From JBDTMT01 sp033764095 (GTDB lineage Bacteria > Desulfobacterota > Binatia > HRBIN30 > CADEER01): a DNA stretch of 59,643 nucleotides. The translations under genes were made by a program, and so were the position numbers. Every line of letters begins with the position of its first letter. Position 1 is the stretch's first letter. The notes beneath the pieces were generated by a model. It saw nothing but the letters and a program-made list of their open reading frames with translations, was not told the DNA's origin and searched no databases. Location: positions 1-59,643 of the forward strand of contig JANRJF010000118.1 in NCBI GenBank assembly GCA_033764095.1, written 5' to 3'. Positions 51,837 through 59,643 of this stretch are shown one piece after another.

Positions 51837-53291
51837 ATGAGCGACGACGCCGCCCGCGCCTTCGAGCGCGACCTGGCGGTCATCAACGAGATGACCAAGG
51901 CGGTCACCTCGACGCTCGATCTGCCCGAGGTGGTGCGCATCGCGCTGGCGCGCATCAAGATGCTGGCCTCGGCCGAAGCGATCTCCTTTCTGCGCTACGA
52001 CGCCGAGCGCGACGAGCTGGTGTTCGCCGCCAGCGAGACGCTGCGCGAAGCCAGCTTCGACACCCCGTCGAGCGCCTCGCGCGGCCTTGCCGCCTGGGTG
52101 GCGCGCAGCGGACAGGCGGCGCGGGTCGACGACCCCATCTCCGACCGGCGCTGCGGCGGACACGCGGCGCTGGCCGCCTGCGACGGCCGCTACCTGCTCG
52201 CCGTGCCGGTGTGGCGTGCGGGACGCGTCACGGCGGTGGTCGAGCTGGCCGATCGCTACGACGGTCAGCCGTTCGACGACGCCGACCAGGCGGCGCTCGA
52301 GGCGCTCGCCGCGACGCTGGCGCCGCGCTGCGACCCGGAGGGATTGGCGCGCGATCCCGCCGCGGTGCGCGCCATCCTGGTCGAGGTCGCCAGGGCGGTG
52401 CCGAGCCAGGCGGCGGCGCTGCTGTTGTTCGATCCGCACGGACGCGGTCTGGCGTTCTCGGCGTCGCGCCGACTGGAGACCGGCGTGATCGACGGCGTCC
52501 GCCTGCCCGCCAACGCCGGCATCGCCGGCTGGGTGGCACGCCACCGCCAGGCGGTGCTGCTCGACGACGCGAGCAGCGATCCGCGCTGGCATCGCGCCAG
52601 CGAGTCGCAGACCGGCTTCCGGCCGCGCGCCATGCTGTGCGTGCCGGTGGTCAGCCGCGACACGCTGCACGGCGTCATCCAGGTGATGAACCGGGTCGAC
52701 GGCACCGCCTTCGACGCGCGTCAGCTGCGCCTGGCGCAGATCCTCGCCGATCACACCGCCATCGCACTGGAGAACGCGCGCCTCTATCGCCAGGCGGCGC
52801 TGGCCGCCGTCACCGACGACCTCACCGGCCTGGGCAACGCGCGCTTCCTCAACCAGCATCTGCCCACCGTGCTCGGCGCCGGTCGTTCGACGGCGCTGCT
52901 GGTGCTCGACCTCGACAACTTCAAGGAGGTCGTCGATCGCTACGGACACCCGATCGGCAGCCAGGTGCTTGGCCACCTCGGCCGCCTGCTCGCCAGCGAG
53001 TTGCGCGCCGGCGACCGCGCCGCGCGCTTCGGCGGCGACGAGTTCGCCATCGTGCTGCCCGACACCGCGATCGCCGACGCGCTCACCGTCGCGGAGAAGG
53101 TGCGCGCCGTGATCGCCGCCGCCCAACGGCTCGACGGCAGCGACGCCGACATCTCGCGGGTCACCGCTTCAATCGGCGTCGCCGCCTACCCGCAGCACGG
53201 CGCCGACGCCGTCGCCCTGCTGCGCGCCGCCGACCAGGCGATGTTCGCCGTGAAGCGAACGCGCAAGAACGCCGTCGGCGTGGCGCCGTAG
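51837..53291 (+). CDS. Diguanylate cyclase, GAF-GAF-GGDEF
   Basis: This 484-residue soluble protein has two GAF domains (about 20-155 and 175-315, the second ending in the usual LADHTAIALENARLY helix) and a GGDEF domain (about 320-480). The signature GGDEF is intact (RFGGDEFAIVLP, about 399-403), and an I-site RxxD (RAGD) lies five residues before it, so product inhibition by c-di-GMP is likely. It makes c-di-GMP from GTP. No membrane segment is seen, so it senses a cytoplasmic ligand through GAF. Confidence 0.92.
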   Translation: MSDDAARAFERDLAVINEMTKAVTSTLDLPEVVRIALARIKMLASAEAISFLRYDAERDELVFAASETLREASFDTPSSASRGLAAWVARSGQAARVDDPISDRRCGGHAALAACDGRYLLAVPVWRAGRVTAVVELADRYDGQPFDDADQAALEALAATLAPRCDPEGLARDPAAVRAILVEVARAVPSQAAALLLFDPHGRGLAFSASRRLETGVIDGVRLPANAGIAGWVARHRQAVLLDDASSDPRWHRASESQTGFRPRAMLCVPVVSRDTLHGVIQVMNRVDGTAFDARQLRLAQILADHTAIALENARLYRQAALAAVTDDLTGLGNARFLNQHLPTVLGAGRSTALLVLDLDNFKEVVDRYGHPIGSQVLGHLGRLLASELRAGDRAARFGGDEFAIVLPDTAIADALTVAEKVRAVIAAAQRLDGSDADISRVTASIGVAAYPQHGADAVALLRAADQAMFAVKRTRKNAVGVAP

Positions 53292-53346
53292 CGCGGGCCG
53301 CCCCGCCCGCCACATCCGCACGCGGGCCGCGACGCCCGCGCCACGC
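53292..53346. repeat. Word repeat GCGCGGGCCGCCCCGCCC family
   Basis: GCGCGGGCCGCCCCGCCCGC is followed by GCACGCGGGCCGCGACGCC and CGCGCCACGC. It is an imperfect palindrome directly after the cyclase stop and before the crotonase ribosome binding site. Related to 54173-54280. Confidence 0.6.
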
Positions 53347-53365
53347 ACCGAACCAAGGAGACCCG

Positions 53366-54169
53366 ATGCCCTACGAAACACTCCACCTCGACCGCCGCGG
53401 CCATGCACTGTGGGTGACGCTCAACCGCCCCAACGCGCTCAACGCGATGAGCCGCCAGCTGGTGCAGGAGCTGCGCGCACTGTTCAGCCAGCTGCCGGAC
53501 GATCGGGAGACGCGCGTCGTGGTGCTGCGCGGCGCCGGACGCGCCTTCTGCGCGGGGCTCGACCTGAAGGAGGATGCCGGTGCCGACGGCGCGGTGGACG
53601 GCTCCGTGCAGGCAGCGCTGCGCGCGCAGCGCACCATCAGCGAGCTGGTGATGATGATGCGGCGCGCGCCGCAGCCGTTCATCGCCGCCGTGCACGGCGC
53701 CGCCTGCGGCGGCGGCTTCGCGCTGGCGCTCGCCTCCGACGTGCGTCTGGCCGGGCAGTCGGCGCGCATGAACGCCGCCTTCATCCGCATCGGCCTGTCG
53801 GCCTGCGACGTCGGCGTCAGCTACTTCCTGCCGCGCCTGGTCGGCGCCTCCATCGCCGCCGAGCTGCTGCTCACCGGCAACTTCATCGACGCCGCGCGCG
53901 CCGAGCGCGTCGGCCTGGTGTCGCGCGTCGTCCCCGACGCGGAGTTGGAAGCGGCAACGCAGGCGATGGCCGACGACATGCTGCGCAACTCGCCGATGGG
54001 CCTGCGGCTGACCAAGGAATGCCTCAACGCCAGCCTCGACGCCGGCAGCCTGGAGCAGGTCATCGCGCTGGAGGATCGCAATCAGATCCTCTGCACGCGC
54101 AGCGACGACTTCCGCGAGGGCATTGCCGCGTTCCTCACCAAGCGCGCGCCGGTGTACCGCGAGCAGTAG
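53366..54169 (+). CDS. Enoyl-CoA hydratase/isomerase (crotonase) family protein
   Basis: This 267-residue protein has an AAGGAG box ahead of the ATG. The oxyanion hole segments are AGRAFCAGLDLKED and HGAACGGGFALAL. The place where hydratases carry the catalytic Glu pair reads FIRIGLSACDVGVSYFLPR, so those Glu residues are absent and an Asp is near, as in isomerase-type members. It acts on an acyl-CoA thioester; the exact reaction cannot be told. Confidence 0.88.
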   Translation: MPYETLHLDRRGHALWVTLNRPNALNAMSRQLVQELRALFSQLPDDRETRVVVLRGAGRAFCAGLDLKEDAGADGAVDGSVQAALRAQRTISELVMMMRRAPQPFIAAVHGAACGGGFALALASDVRLAGQSARMNAAFIRIGLSACDVGVSYFLPRLVGASIAAELLLTGNFIDAARAERVGLVSRVVPDAELEAATQAMADDMLRNSPMGLRLTKECLNASLDAGSLEQVIALEDRNQILCTRSDDFREGIAAFLTKRAPVYREQ

Positions 54170-54172
54170 TTT

Positions 54173-54280
54173 TGGTGGCGCGGGTCTCCAGGCCCGTGTC
54201 CGGCGCAGCGGAGCGAAGCCGGAGCCGCCTGCTCCGCTTCGCGCCGCACGCGCACGGGGCGGGAGCCCCGCGCCCCCGAG
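54173..54280. terminator. Hairpin-rich gap between convergent crotonase and glutamine synthetase genes
   Basis: GGCGCGGGTCTCCAGGCCCGTG on the left and CACGGGGCGGGAGCCCCGCGCC on the right are complementary in part. A second pair in the middle (CGGCGCAGCGGAGCGAAGCC against GGCGCGAAGCGGAGCAGGCGG on the other strand) makes a compound stem. It probably terminates transcription from both sides. Confidence 0.5.
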
Positions 54281-54281
54281 G

Positions 54282-56465
54282 TCACATGATGAAAAGCATC
54301 TCCGGGGAGGTGGCGAGCGGCCACAGGTCGTCGGCGACCATGCCCTCCAGCGCATCGGAGGTCTTGCGCAGCTCGGCCATGGTCGGCAGCACCGCGCCGC
54401 AGAAGTGCTGGGCGTGCTCCAACTTGCTGGCCCCGTGGTGGTTGCCGAGCTCGCCTTCCAGCTTGGCGATGCCGCTCTGCAGGTCCTTCACCAGGGCGGT
54501 CATCTTGTCGAGCGTCTCGGTGTCGAAGGTGTAGCCGACCGCCTTGAGGTTCGCGCAGGTCAGCGCGAGCTCGCCCTGGTAGCGGATCGCCGCCGGGAAG
54601 ATGATGGTCTTCGCCATCTCGACCGCGGTGCGCGCCTCCAGCCCGACGGTGAGGCAGTACTGCTCCAGGTAGACGTCCATGCGGCTGTGCAGCTCGCGCG
54701 CGCTCAGCACGCCGTAGGTCTCGAACAGCTTCGTCACCTCCGGACTGCCCAGCACCGGCAGCGCGTCGATCGAGGTGCGCAGGTTGGGCAGACCGCGCTT
54801 CGCCGCCTCTTCGTGCCACGCCTGCGAATAGCCGTCGCCGTTGAAGATGACGCTGCCGTGCTCGGCGAGGATCTCCTCCAGCAGCGTCTGCACGGCGGCG
54901 TTGAGCTTCGCCGGGTCGTTGCCGACGGCGGTCTCCAGCCTGGTCGCGATCCAATCGAGCGACTCGGCGAGAATGGTGTTCATCGCCACCAGCGGACCAG
55001 CGATCGACTGGCCGGAGCCGACGGCGCGGAACTCGAAGCGATTGCCGGTGAAGGCGAACGGGCTGGTGCGGTTGCGGTCGCCGGCGTCCTTGGGCAGCGT
55101 CGGCAGCGAGTCGACGCCGATCTCCAGCGTGCCCTTCGCCTTCGAGCTCTTGGCGCCGCCCTTGGCGACCTGATCGAAGATGTCGGCGAGTTGCTCGCCG
55201 AGGAAGATCGAGATGATCGCCGGCGGCGCCTCGTTGGCGCCGAGGCGGTGGTCGTTGGCCGCCGAGGCGACGACGGCGCGCAGCAGCCCGCCCCACTTGT
55301 GCACGGCGCGGATGACGGCGGCGCAGAACACCAGGAACTGCGCGTTGGCGTGCGGCGTGTCACCGGGGTCGAGCAGGTTGCCCTGCGTCGCGTTGCCGAT
55401 CGAGAAATTGACGTGCTTGCCGGAGCCGTTGACGCCGGCGAAGGGCTTCTCGTGGAACAGACAGGCCATGCCATAGCGCTCGGCGACCCGCTTGAGCGTC
55501 ACCATCAGCAACTGCTGGTGGTCGGTCGCCAGGTTGGCGTTCTCGAACACCGGCGCGACCTCGAACTGGCCTGGCGCAACCTCGTTGTGGCGCGTCTTCA
55601 CCGGGATGCCGAGCTTGAACAGCTCGCGCTCGCTCTCCAGCATGAAGGCCAGCACGCGCTCGGGAATGGCGCCGAAGTAGTGGTCCTCGAACTCCTGGCC
55701 TTTCGGCGGCGCGGCGCCGAACAGGGTGCGACCCGTGCCGAGCAGGTCCGGGCGCGAGAAGAAGAAGTGGCGGTCGACCAGGAAGTACTCCTGCTCGGCC
55801 CCGGCGTAGGAGACCACCGTCGCCGGGTCGTCGTGGCCGAACAGTTTGAGCACGCGCTGGGCGTGCTTGTTGAGCGCCTGCAGTGAGCGCAGCAGCGGCG
55901 TTTTCTTGTCGAGCGCCTCGCCGGTCCAGGAGACGAAGGCGGTCGGGATGCACAGCGTCGTGCCGTTCGGATTCTCCAGGATGTACGCCGGGCTGGTGAC
56001 GTCCCAGGCGGTATAGCCGCGCGCCTCGAAGGTGGCGCGGATGCCGCCGTTGGGGAAACTCGAGGCGTCGGGCTCGCCCTGGATCAGCGTCTTGCCGGCG
56101 AACTCGGCGATCGCCCCGCCCTCGCCGTCGGGCGAGAGGAAGCTGTCGTGCTTCTCCGCGGTGAAGCCGGTGAGCGGGTAGAAGACGTGCGCGTAGTGCG
56201 TCGCGCCCTTCTCGATCGCCCAGTCCTTCATGGTCGCGGCGACCGTGTCGGCGATCGACGGGTCGAGCGTCGTGCCGCTGTCGATGGTGCGCATGAGCGA
56301 CTTGTAGACCGGCTTCGGCAGGCGCGCCTTCATGGTCGCGCGGCTGAAGACGTTGGTGCCGAAGAACTCGCTCGCCGACTGCTTCGAGAACGACAGCGGC
56401 TCGGAGATCGGCCGATAGGTGGTCACGGCCTCGATGGCCTGCAGACGCGCGGTGCTTCCGCTCAC
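54282..56465 (-). CDS. glnN: Type III glutamine synthetase (GlnN-type)
   Basis: This 727-residue enzyme is within the usual size of GSIII and far longer than GSI or GSII. It has the GSIII-specific opening around FSKQSASEFFGTNVFS and YAHVFYPLTGFTAEKHDSF. Catalytic motifs include GAEQEYFLVD, HNEVAPGQFE, HEKPFAGVNGSGKHVNFS and NDHRLGANEAPP. It makes glutamine from glutamate, ammonia and ATP. No adenylylation tyrosine is expected in this class. A sigma-54-like site lies about 75-90 bases upstream. Confidence 0.95.
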   Translation of the reverse strand: MSGSTARLQAIEAVTTYRPISEPLSFSKQSASEFFGTNVFSRATMKARLPKPVYKSLMRTIDSGTTLDPSIADTVAATMKDWAIEKGATHYAHVFYPLTGFTAEKHDSFLSPDGEGGAIAEFAGKTLIQGEPDASSFPNGGIRATFEARGYTAWDVTSPAYILENPNGTTLCIPTAFVSWTGEALDKKTPLLRSLQALNKHAQRVLKLFGHDDPATVVSYAGAEQEYFLVDRHFFFSRPDLLGTGRTLFGAAPPKGQEFEDHYFGAIPERVLAFMLESERELFKLGIPVKTRHNEVAPGQFEVAPVFENANLATDHQQLLMVTLKRVAERYGMACLFHEKPFAGVNGSGKHVNFSIGNATQGNLLDPGDTPHANAQFLVFCAAVIRAVHKWGGLLRAVVASAANDHRLGANEAPPAIISIFLGEQLADIFDQVAKGGAKSSKAKGTLEIGVDSLPTLPKDAGDRNRTSPFAFTGNRFEFRAVGSGQSIAGPLVAMNTILAESLDWIATRLETAVGNDPAKLNAAVQTLLEEILAEHGSVIFNGDGYSQAWHEEAAKRGLPNLRTSIDALPVLGSPEVTKLFETYGVLSARELHSRMDVYLEQYCLTVGLEARTAVEMAKTIIFPAAIRYQGELALTCANLKAVGYTFDTETLDKMTALVKDLQSGIAKLEGELGNHHGASKLEHAQHFCGAVLPTMAELRKTSDALEGMVADDLWPLATSPEMLFIM

Positions 56466-56803
56466 GATGCTTCCCTCCAGACGTATGTGATGTGGTGCGC
56501 CGGGAGCGCCGGCGCGCGGTGTTCAACACGTCACAGGGCTGCAAGGACCGCGCCGCGCGGCGGTGGGGTGACGACGCCTGCGTCACCCTGCGGCCCGGCC
56601 GCGGCCGCTGCCTCGTCTGCGAGCGCGCTGCGCAGCGGCTGAGCAGGGCCGCATGCAGCGGGCGAATCGCGAGGAGTAGCGCGATTGTTGATAGGCGCTC
56701 GGCGTCGCTGCGCGACGCCGACCGTGAGCGAGGTCGGCCGGCTACCTTGGCGCGGGTCAAGTGGAACCCTCCCACGCTCCCGCTGCGCCGGGGAAGGAAT
56801 TGC
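56466..56803. other. Intergenic region upstream of glutamine synthetase
   Basis: This gap of about 340 bases lies between minus-strand genes. It holds a sigma-54-like site at 56540-56555, and next to the stop codon at 56804 a partial CTCCCGCTGCGCCGGGGAAGG hairpin word. No further gene or RNA was recognised; frames crossing it lack protein character. Confidence 0.5.
56540..56555 (-). promoter_or_regulatory. Candidate sigma-54 (-24/-12) promoter for glnN
   Basis: On the minus strand the site reads CGGCGCGGTCCTTGCA. Compared with the sigma-54 consensus TGGCACG-N4-TTGCA it keeps the invariant GG (-24) and GC (-12) with the correct 10-base spacing, and TTGCA is perfect; two of the -24 bases differ. 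It would place transcription start about 65 bases upstream of the glutamine synthetase ATG. No enhancer site was identified. Confidence 0.35.
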
Positions 56804-57127
56804 TCAGGGGTGTTTCGAGCAGGCGACGTGCAGGCCGCTGAGCGTGTACTCGCCGCCTTCCGGGCAGTGTGCCGCCGAGCCCACCGCGTCCAGCGTCGGC
56901 GTCTCGCCCGGGTGGTTGACCAGCCACATCTGGATCTCGCGCTCGATCGTCTGGCGGTTGGTCTTGCAGGCGAACGCCTTGCTCGAATCGAGCGTCGAGA
57001 CGGCGCGCGTGGTCGGCTGCATCGCCGTCTGCATGGCGTGGTAGGCGACGTAGAGGAACGCGGCGATCAGCAGCGCGACGATGAGGCCGACCGCGCCGAT
57101 GCCGGACGATCGCCGGCCGGCGGTCAC
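56804..57127 (-). CDS. Pseudopilin-like small membrane protein
   Basis: This 107-residue protein uses a GTG that overlaps the DUF6285 stop (GTGA). It has one N-terminal helix (GAVGLIVALLIAAFLYVAY), then a helix with CKTNRQTIEREIQMWLVNHPG and a C-terminal CPEGGEYTLSGLHVACSKHP. The CP-GG-Y...C-S-H ending and the C-x-N-x-x-x-I-E helix are the pattern of ComGC/type II pseudopilin-like proteins. The canonical prepilin cleavage motif with a Glu at position 5 is not visible. The role is unknown; no other pilus gene is close by. Confidence 0.6.
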   Translation of the reverse strand: MTAGRRSSGIGAVGLIVALLIAAFLYVAYHAMQTAMQPTTRAVSTLDSSKAFACKTNRQTIEREIQMWLVNHPGETPTLDAVGSAAHCPEGGEYTLSGLHVACSKHP

Positions 57128-57528
57128 GTCGTCTCCTCGGCGGAGGCGGCGAGCAACTTCGGGTTGGCCACCAGCAGCTTCTCGCGCACCGTCTCGCGCA
57201 CGTGCGCCAGCACCGCGCTGCGCAGGGCGCCGGCATCGGCGTCGCCGGCGCGGATGCGAGCGCAGAGCGCTTCGTTGCGGCGCAGCAGCGCGTCGCGCAA
57301 CTCGCCGGCCGGCGGCAGCGGCTCGGCGCCGAGCAGCGCGTCGAGCCGCCGCCATTCGGCGGTGAGCTGCGCCGGCTCGTGCGCCAGCTCGCGGCCGACG
57401 ATGGCCAGCACGTTGGCGGCGACGCGGGCGTGGAACTTGGCGGTGCCGTCGAGGGCGGGCACGACCTCGCGATCGAGGAAGCCGCGTACCGCGTCGATCA
57501 GCTCGGCGAGCGTGGGGCGATCCTGCAT
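57124..57528 (-). CDS. DUF6285 domain protein
   Basis: This 134-residue helical protein reads RPTLAELIDAVRGFLDREVVPAL at the N-terminus, then FHARVAANVLAIVGRELAHEP and a C-terminal LLVANPKLLA. This matches the DUF6285 family, which often accompanies acyl-CoA dehydrogenase and aminoglycoside-phosphotransferase-like genes; those are not seen here. Function is unknown. It overlaps the pseudopilin-like gene by 4 bases. Confidence 0.75.
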   Translation of the reverse strand: MQDRPTLAELIDAVRGFLDREVVPALDGTAKFHARVAANVLAIVGRELAHEPAQLTAEWRRLDALLGAEPLPPAGELRDALLRRNEALCARIRAGDADAGALRSAVLAHVRETVREKLLVANPKLLAASAEETT

Positions 57529-57668
57529 GGTGAGTGGAAGATCGCCCCCTGGCGCCGATTTTTCAAAGGGCGGATGCGGCGCGCGGTTCCCCGGCGACAG
57601 CACGCCGGGAGCGGTTGGAGACGGGCGCGGCCGTCCGCGTGGGGATCGACGCGGACGGCCGCAGCTGG

Positions 57669-59642
57669 TTACTGCTTCGCCTTGAACGAATCCGGCGTGT
57701 TCTTGATGTACGCGTTGAACGTCCCCTGCCAGCACTTGCCGTTGGCGACGTTGTTGAACTGCGCGATCACCGGCATCGCCAGCTGGTTGGCGGTGAGCGG
57801 GTCGCCGAGGTTCACGCCGCGGCCCTTGATCAGGACCTTCGTCTTGTTGGCGGTGCTCGCCTTGAGGCTGATCTTCTGCGCGCCGCCCTGGACCGACTGC
57901 GCATCGTAGTACTTGTAGCCCTTGTTGGTGCCGATCACGCTCCAGGCGGTGTTGCCCGGCGGCACGCTCATCTCGAGGATCAGCGTCGCCGCGCCGGTGC
58001 CGGCGTAGAGGCAGAGCGCATAGTCCGCCGTGCTGGTCGGATCGCTGAAGTCGGCGAAGCTGGTGCTCTGCGCCTTGACCAACTTGAAGGTCAACTTGTC
58101 GCTCGCGTCGTTGGCCTTGTTCTTCAGGATGAGGATCGATTTCTGCGCGGTGAGGCAGCCGGTCTGCGGCGTCGCCGCGCAGTTCTCGTTGAGGCAGGCA
58201 TTGGCGGTCTCGTCGCAGAGGATGCACGGATCCGGGTTGTCGGCGCAGACACCCGACTGACAGGTCTCGGCGCCGTTGCAGTAGAGCGTATCCGGGCACG
58301 CCATGCCGTCCGGCTGGTACAGGTTGGTCGGGCAGGCGTTGTTGAGGCCGTCGCACTGTTCGGCGACGTCGCAGACGCCGGCGGCGGCGCGGCAGGTCGC
58401 CGTGCTCTTGGCATCGGCCGGGCAGTCGTTGCCGACGCCGTCGCAGCTCTCGGCGAGATCGCAGACGCCGCCAGCCGCGCGGCAGACGGCCGTGCTCTTG
58501 CCGTCCACCGGGCAGATGGCACCGCTGCCGGTGCACTGCTCGGCCGGATCGCAGGCGCCGGCGCTGGTGCGGCAGGTGGTGGTCGCCGGCTCGAAGGCAT
58601 CGGTCGGGCACGCGGCACTGCTGCCGGTGCACTGCTCGGCCACGTCGCACTCGCCGGCAGTGGACCGGCAGGTCGTGGTGGCGGGCTCGAAGGCGTCGGT
58701 GGGGCAATCCGTGCCGACGCCGTCGCAGTTCTCCGCCACGTCGCAGAAGTCGGCGACGCCGCGGCAGATGGTGGTGGCCGGCTCGACGCTGTCGCTCGGG
58801 CAGTCGTCGCCGACGCCGTCGCACACCTCGGCGACGTCGCAGATGCCCGCCGCGCCGCGGCAGACCGCCGAGCTCTTGCTGTCGCTCGGGCAGCTGGCAC
58901 CGCTGCCGGTGCACTGCTCGGCCGGGTCGCAGACGCCGGCGCTGCTGCGGCAGGTGGTGGTCGCCGGCTCGAAGGCGTCGGCCGGGCAGGCCGCGGCGCT
59001 GCCGGTGCACTGCTCGGCGACGTCGCAGACGCCGGCGGTGGCGCGGCATTCGGTGGTGTTGGGCTCGAAGGCGTCGGTCGGACAGTCGTCGTTGACGCCG
59101 TCGCAGCTCTCCGCCACGTCGCAGACGCCGGCCGTCGCGCGGCACTCCGCCGTGCTCTTGGCGTCGCCCGGGCAGGTCGGGCCGCTGCCGGTGCACTGCT
59201 CGGCGAGATCGCAGACGCCGGCCGCGCCGCGGCACTCGGTGCTCGCCGGCTCGAAGCTGTCGCTCGGACAATCCGCGCCGGAGCCGGTGCAGGTCTCGAT
59301 CACGTCGCAGAAGCCGGCCGAGCCGCGGCAGACGGTGCTGCTCGGCTCGAAGGCGTCACCCGGGCAATCGACGCCGGCGCCGTCACAGGTTTCGGCAACG
59401 TCGCAGAAGCCGGCCGCGCCGCGGCAGACGGTGCTGCTCGGCTCGACCGCATCGGCCGGACAATCGTCGCCGGCGCCGTCGCAGCTCTCCGCCACGTCGC
59501 AGACCCCGGCCGTCGCGCGGCACTCCGCGGTGCTCTTGGCGTCGGCCGGGCAGTCCACGTCCGCCCCAGTGCAGGTTTCATCCAGGTCGCAGACGCCGGC
59601 CGCCGAACGGCAGGTGGTCGTCGCCGGCTCCAGCGCGTCGCC
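57669..59642 (-). CDS. Secreted multi-repeat protein with disintegrin-like cysteine repeats (5' end outside window)
   Basis: The frame is open to the right edge, so at least 657 residues are visible and the start is missing. The visible N-terminal two thirds are 14 tandem repeats of 30-32 residues of the form CR-x-x-A/T-G-x-CD-x-x-E-x-C-x-G-x(3)-CP-x-D, with EPATT or KSTA spacers. A cysteine-rich transition (CPDTLYCNGAETCQSGVC) follows, then a globular C-terminal domain of about 165 residues that ends KCWQGTFNAYIKNTPDSF. The repeat pattern resembles the C-terminal half of the disintegrin domain of ADAM proteins. It is exported by inference (disulfide-rich). No catalytic domain is visible. Confidence 0.8.
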   Translation of the reverse strand, partial: GDALEPATTTCRSAAGVCDLDETCTGADVDCPADAKSTAECRATAGVCDVAESCDGAGDDCPADAVEPSSTVCRGAAGFCDVAETCDGAGVDCPGDAFEPSSTVCRGSAGFCDVIETCTGSGADCPSDSFEPASTECRGAAGVCDLAEQCTGSGPTCPGDAKSTAECRATAGVCDVAESCDGVNDDCPTDAFEPNTTECRATAGVCDVAEQCTGSAAACPADAFEPATTTCRSSAGVCDPAEQCTGSGASCPSDSKSSAVCRGAAGICDVAEVCDGVGDDCPSDSVEPATTICRGVADFCDVAENCDGVGTDCPTDAFEPATTTCRSTAGECDVAEQCTGSSAACPTDAFEPATTTCRTSAGACDPAEQCTGSGAICPVDGKSTAVCRAAGGVCDLAESCDGVGNDCPADAKSTATCRAAAGVCDVAEQCDGLNNACPTNLYQPDGMACPDTLYCNGAETCQSGVCADNPDPCILCDETANACLNENCAATPQTGCLTAQKSILILKNKANDASDKLTFKLVKAQSTSFADFSDPTSTADYALCLYAGTGAATLILEMSVPPGNTAWSVIGTNKGYKYYDAQSVQGGAQKISLKASTANKTKVLIKGRGVNLGDPLTANQLAMPVIAQFNNVANGKCWQGTFNAYIKNTPDSFKAKQ
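58299..59612 (-). repeat. Tandem coding repeat, 14 copies of 90-96 bases
   Basis: There are fourteen consecutive in-frame repeat units of 30 or 32 codons with four cysteines each. Units alternate between CDG-type (CDGVGNDCP) and CTG-type (CTGSGADCP) central segments and between long (EPATT) and short (KSTA) spacers. Sequence identity between neighbours varies, so the array is old but partly refreshed. More copies probably lie beyond the right edge. Confidence 0.9.
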
Positions 59643-59643
59643 G

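Noticed and set aside
58299..59612. Possible CRISPR array because of the regular spacing of about 90-96 bases
   Set aside because: The units are in-frame coding repeats with conserved cysteines, there are no short identical repeats with unique spacers, and no cas genes are present.
57669..59642. Eukaryotic contamination, suggested by disintegrin-like repeats
   Set aside because: The gene is intronless, has the same GC-rich codon use as its neighbours and lies in a bacterial gene run; the C-terminal domain is not a eukaryotic ADAM part.

Overview
This is a very GC-rich bacterial chromosomal segment with short intergenic gaps and many stop/start overlaps (ATGA, GTGA, TAATG, TGATG). The mix of genes suggests a deltaproteobacterial or Binatota-like lineage, probably environmental. 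The clues are secreted proteins with Thr/Pro 'TNTPxPT' stalks, dockerin-like and CDDGN cysteine-rich modules, type III glutamine synthetase, 2-oxoacid:ferredoxin oxidoreductase, and many lipoproteins and RND pumps. This placement is an inference from gene style. There is no rRNA or tRNA here, and I see no phage, integrase, transposase or CRISPR array.

Layout. 1-0.6 kb: tail of a membrane TPR protein. 1.1-9.3 kb (minus): a block of secreted proteins. It holds two paralogues of one unknown secreted family (1056-1655, 6351-6926), a lipoprotein, a dockerin-like protein translationally coupled to a lipoprotein with two cohesin-like domains on a long stalk, and a large beta-helix-type protein ending in a second dockerin-like pair. 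9.6-13.1 kb (minus): a Gld-type ABC exporter with permease and GldG-like part fused in one chain. 13.3-17.6 kb (minus): an RND/MMPL exporter with a YCF48-like lipoprotein and two tiny membrane proteins. 17.8-23.7 kb (minus): a secreted NTF2-like protein, PtsP, a DUF493/zinc-ribbon pair, an atypical secreted gene and a response-regulator/kinase hybrid. 24.0-30.0 kb (minus): an RND multidrug-type pump with its adaptor, and RecQ. 30.1-32.7 kb (minus): a matrixin-like protease with a partner, a histone-H1-like protein and an isoaspartyl peptidase. 32.8-36.1 kb: a nucleotidyltransferase, an MltD-like transglycosylase and a sensor kinase. 36.4-44.5 kb (plus): a housekeeping run of DUF1844, HtrA protease, PBP1B, TPR lipoprotein, tsaD, rsmA and mutM. 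44.5-49.5 kb: an SDR, a four-subunit ferredoxin oxidoreductase and a thiolase. 49.6-54.2 kb: Nudix, TetR, RluA-type synthase, GAF-GAF-GGDEF cyclase and a crotonase. 54.3-59.6 kb (minus): type III glutamine synthetase with a sigma-54-like site, a pseudopilin-like gene, DUF6285, and a secreted protein with at least 14 disintegrin-like cysteine repeats that runs off the right edge.

The most striking non-coding feature is a set of about fourteen intergenic palindromes. In each, the arms are built from one short word repeated imperfectly (for example ACCAAGGC, GGCTGTTAG, GCGATGAG, GGCAAAA, GTGACCG), and almost every locus has its own word. They sit tightly against stop codons and in several places supply the last codons or the stop codon of a gene, or part of its leader. 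They also create false N-terminal extensions that would mislead automatic start calling. With the cohesin/dockerin pair and the disintegrin-like repeats, these are the items most worth following up.
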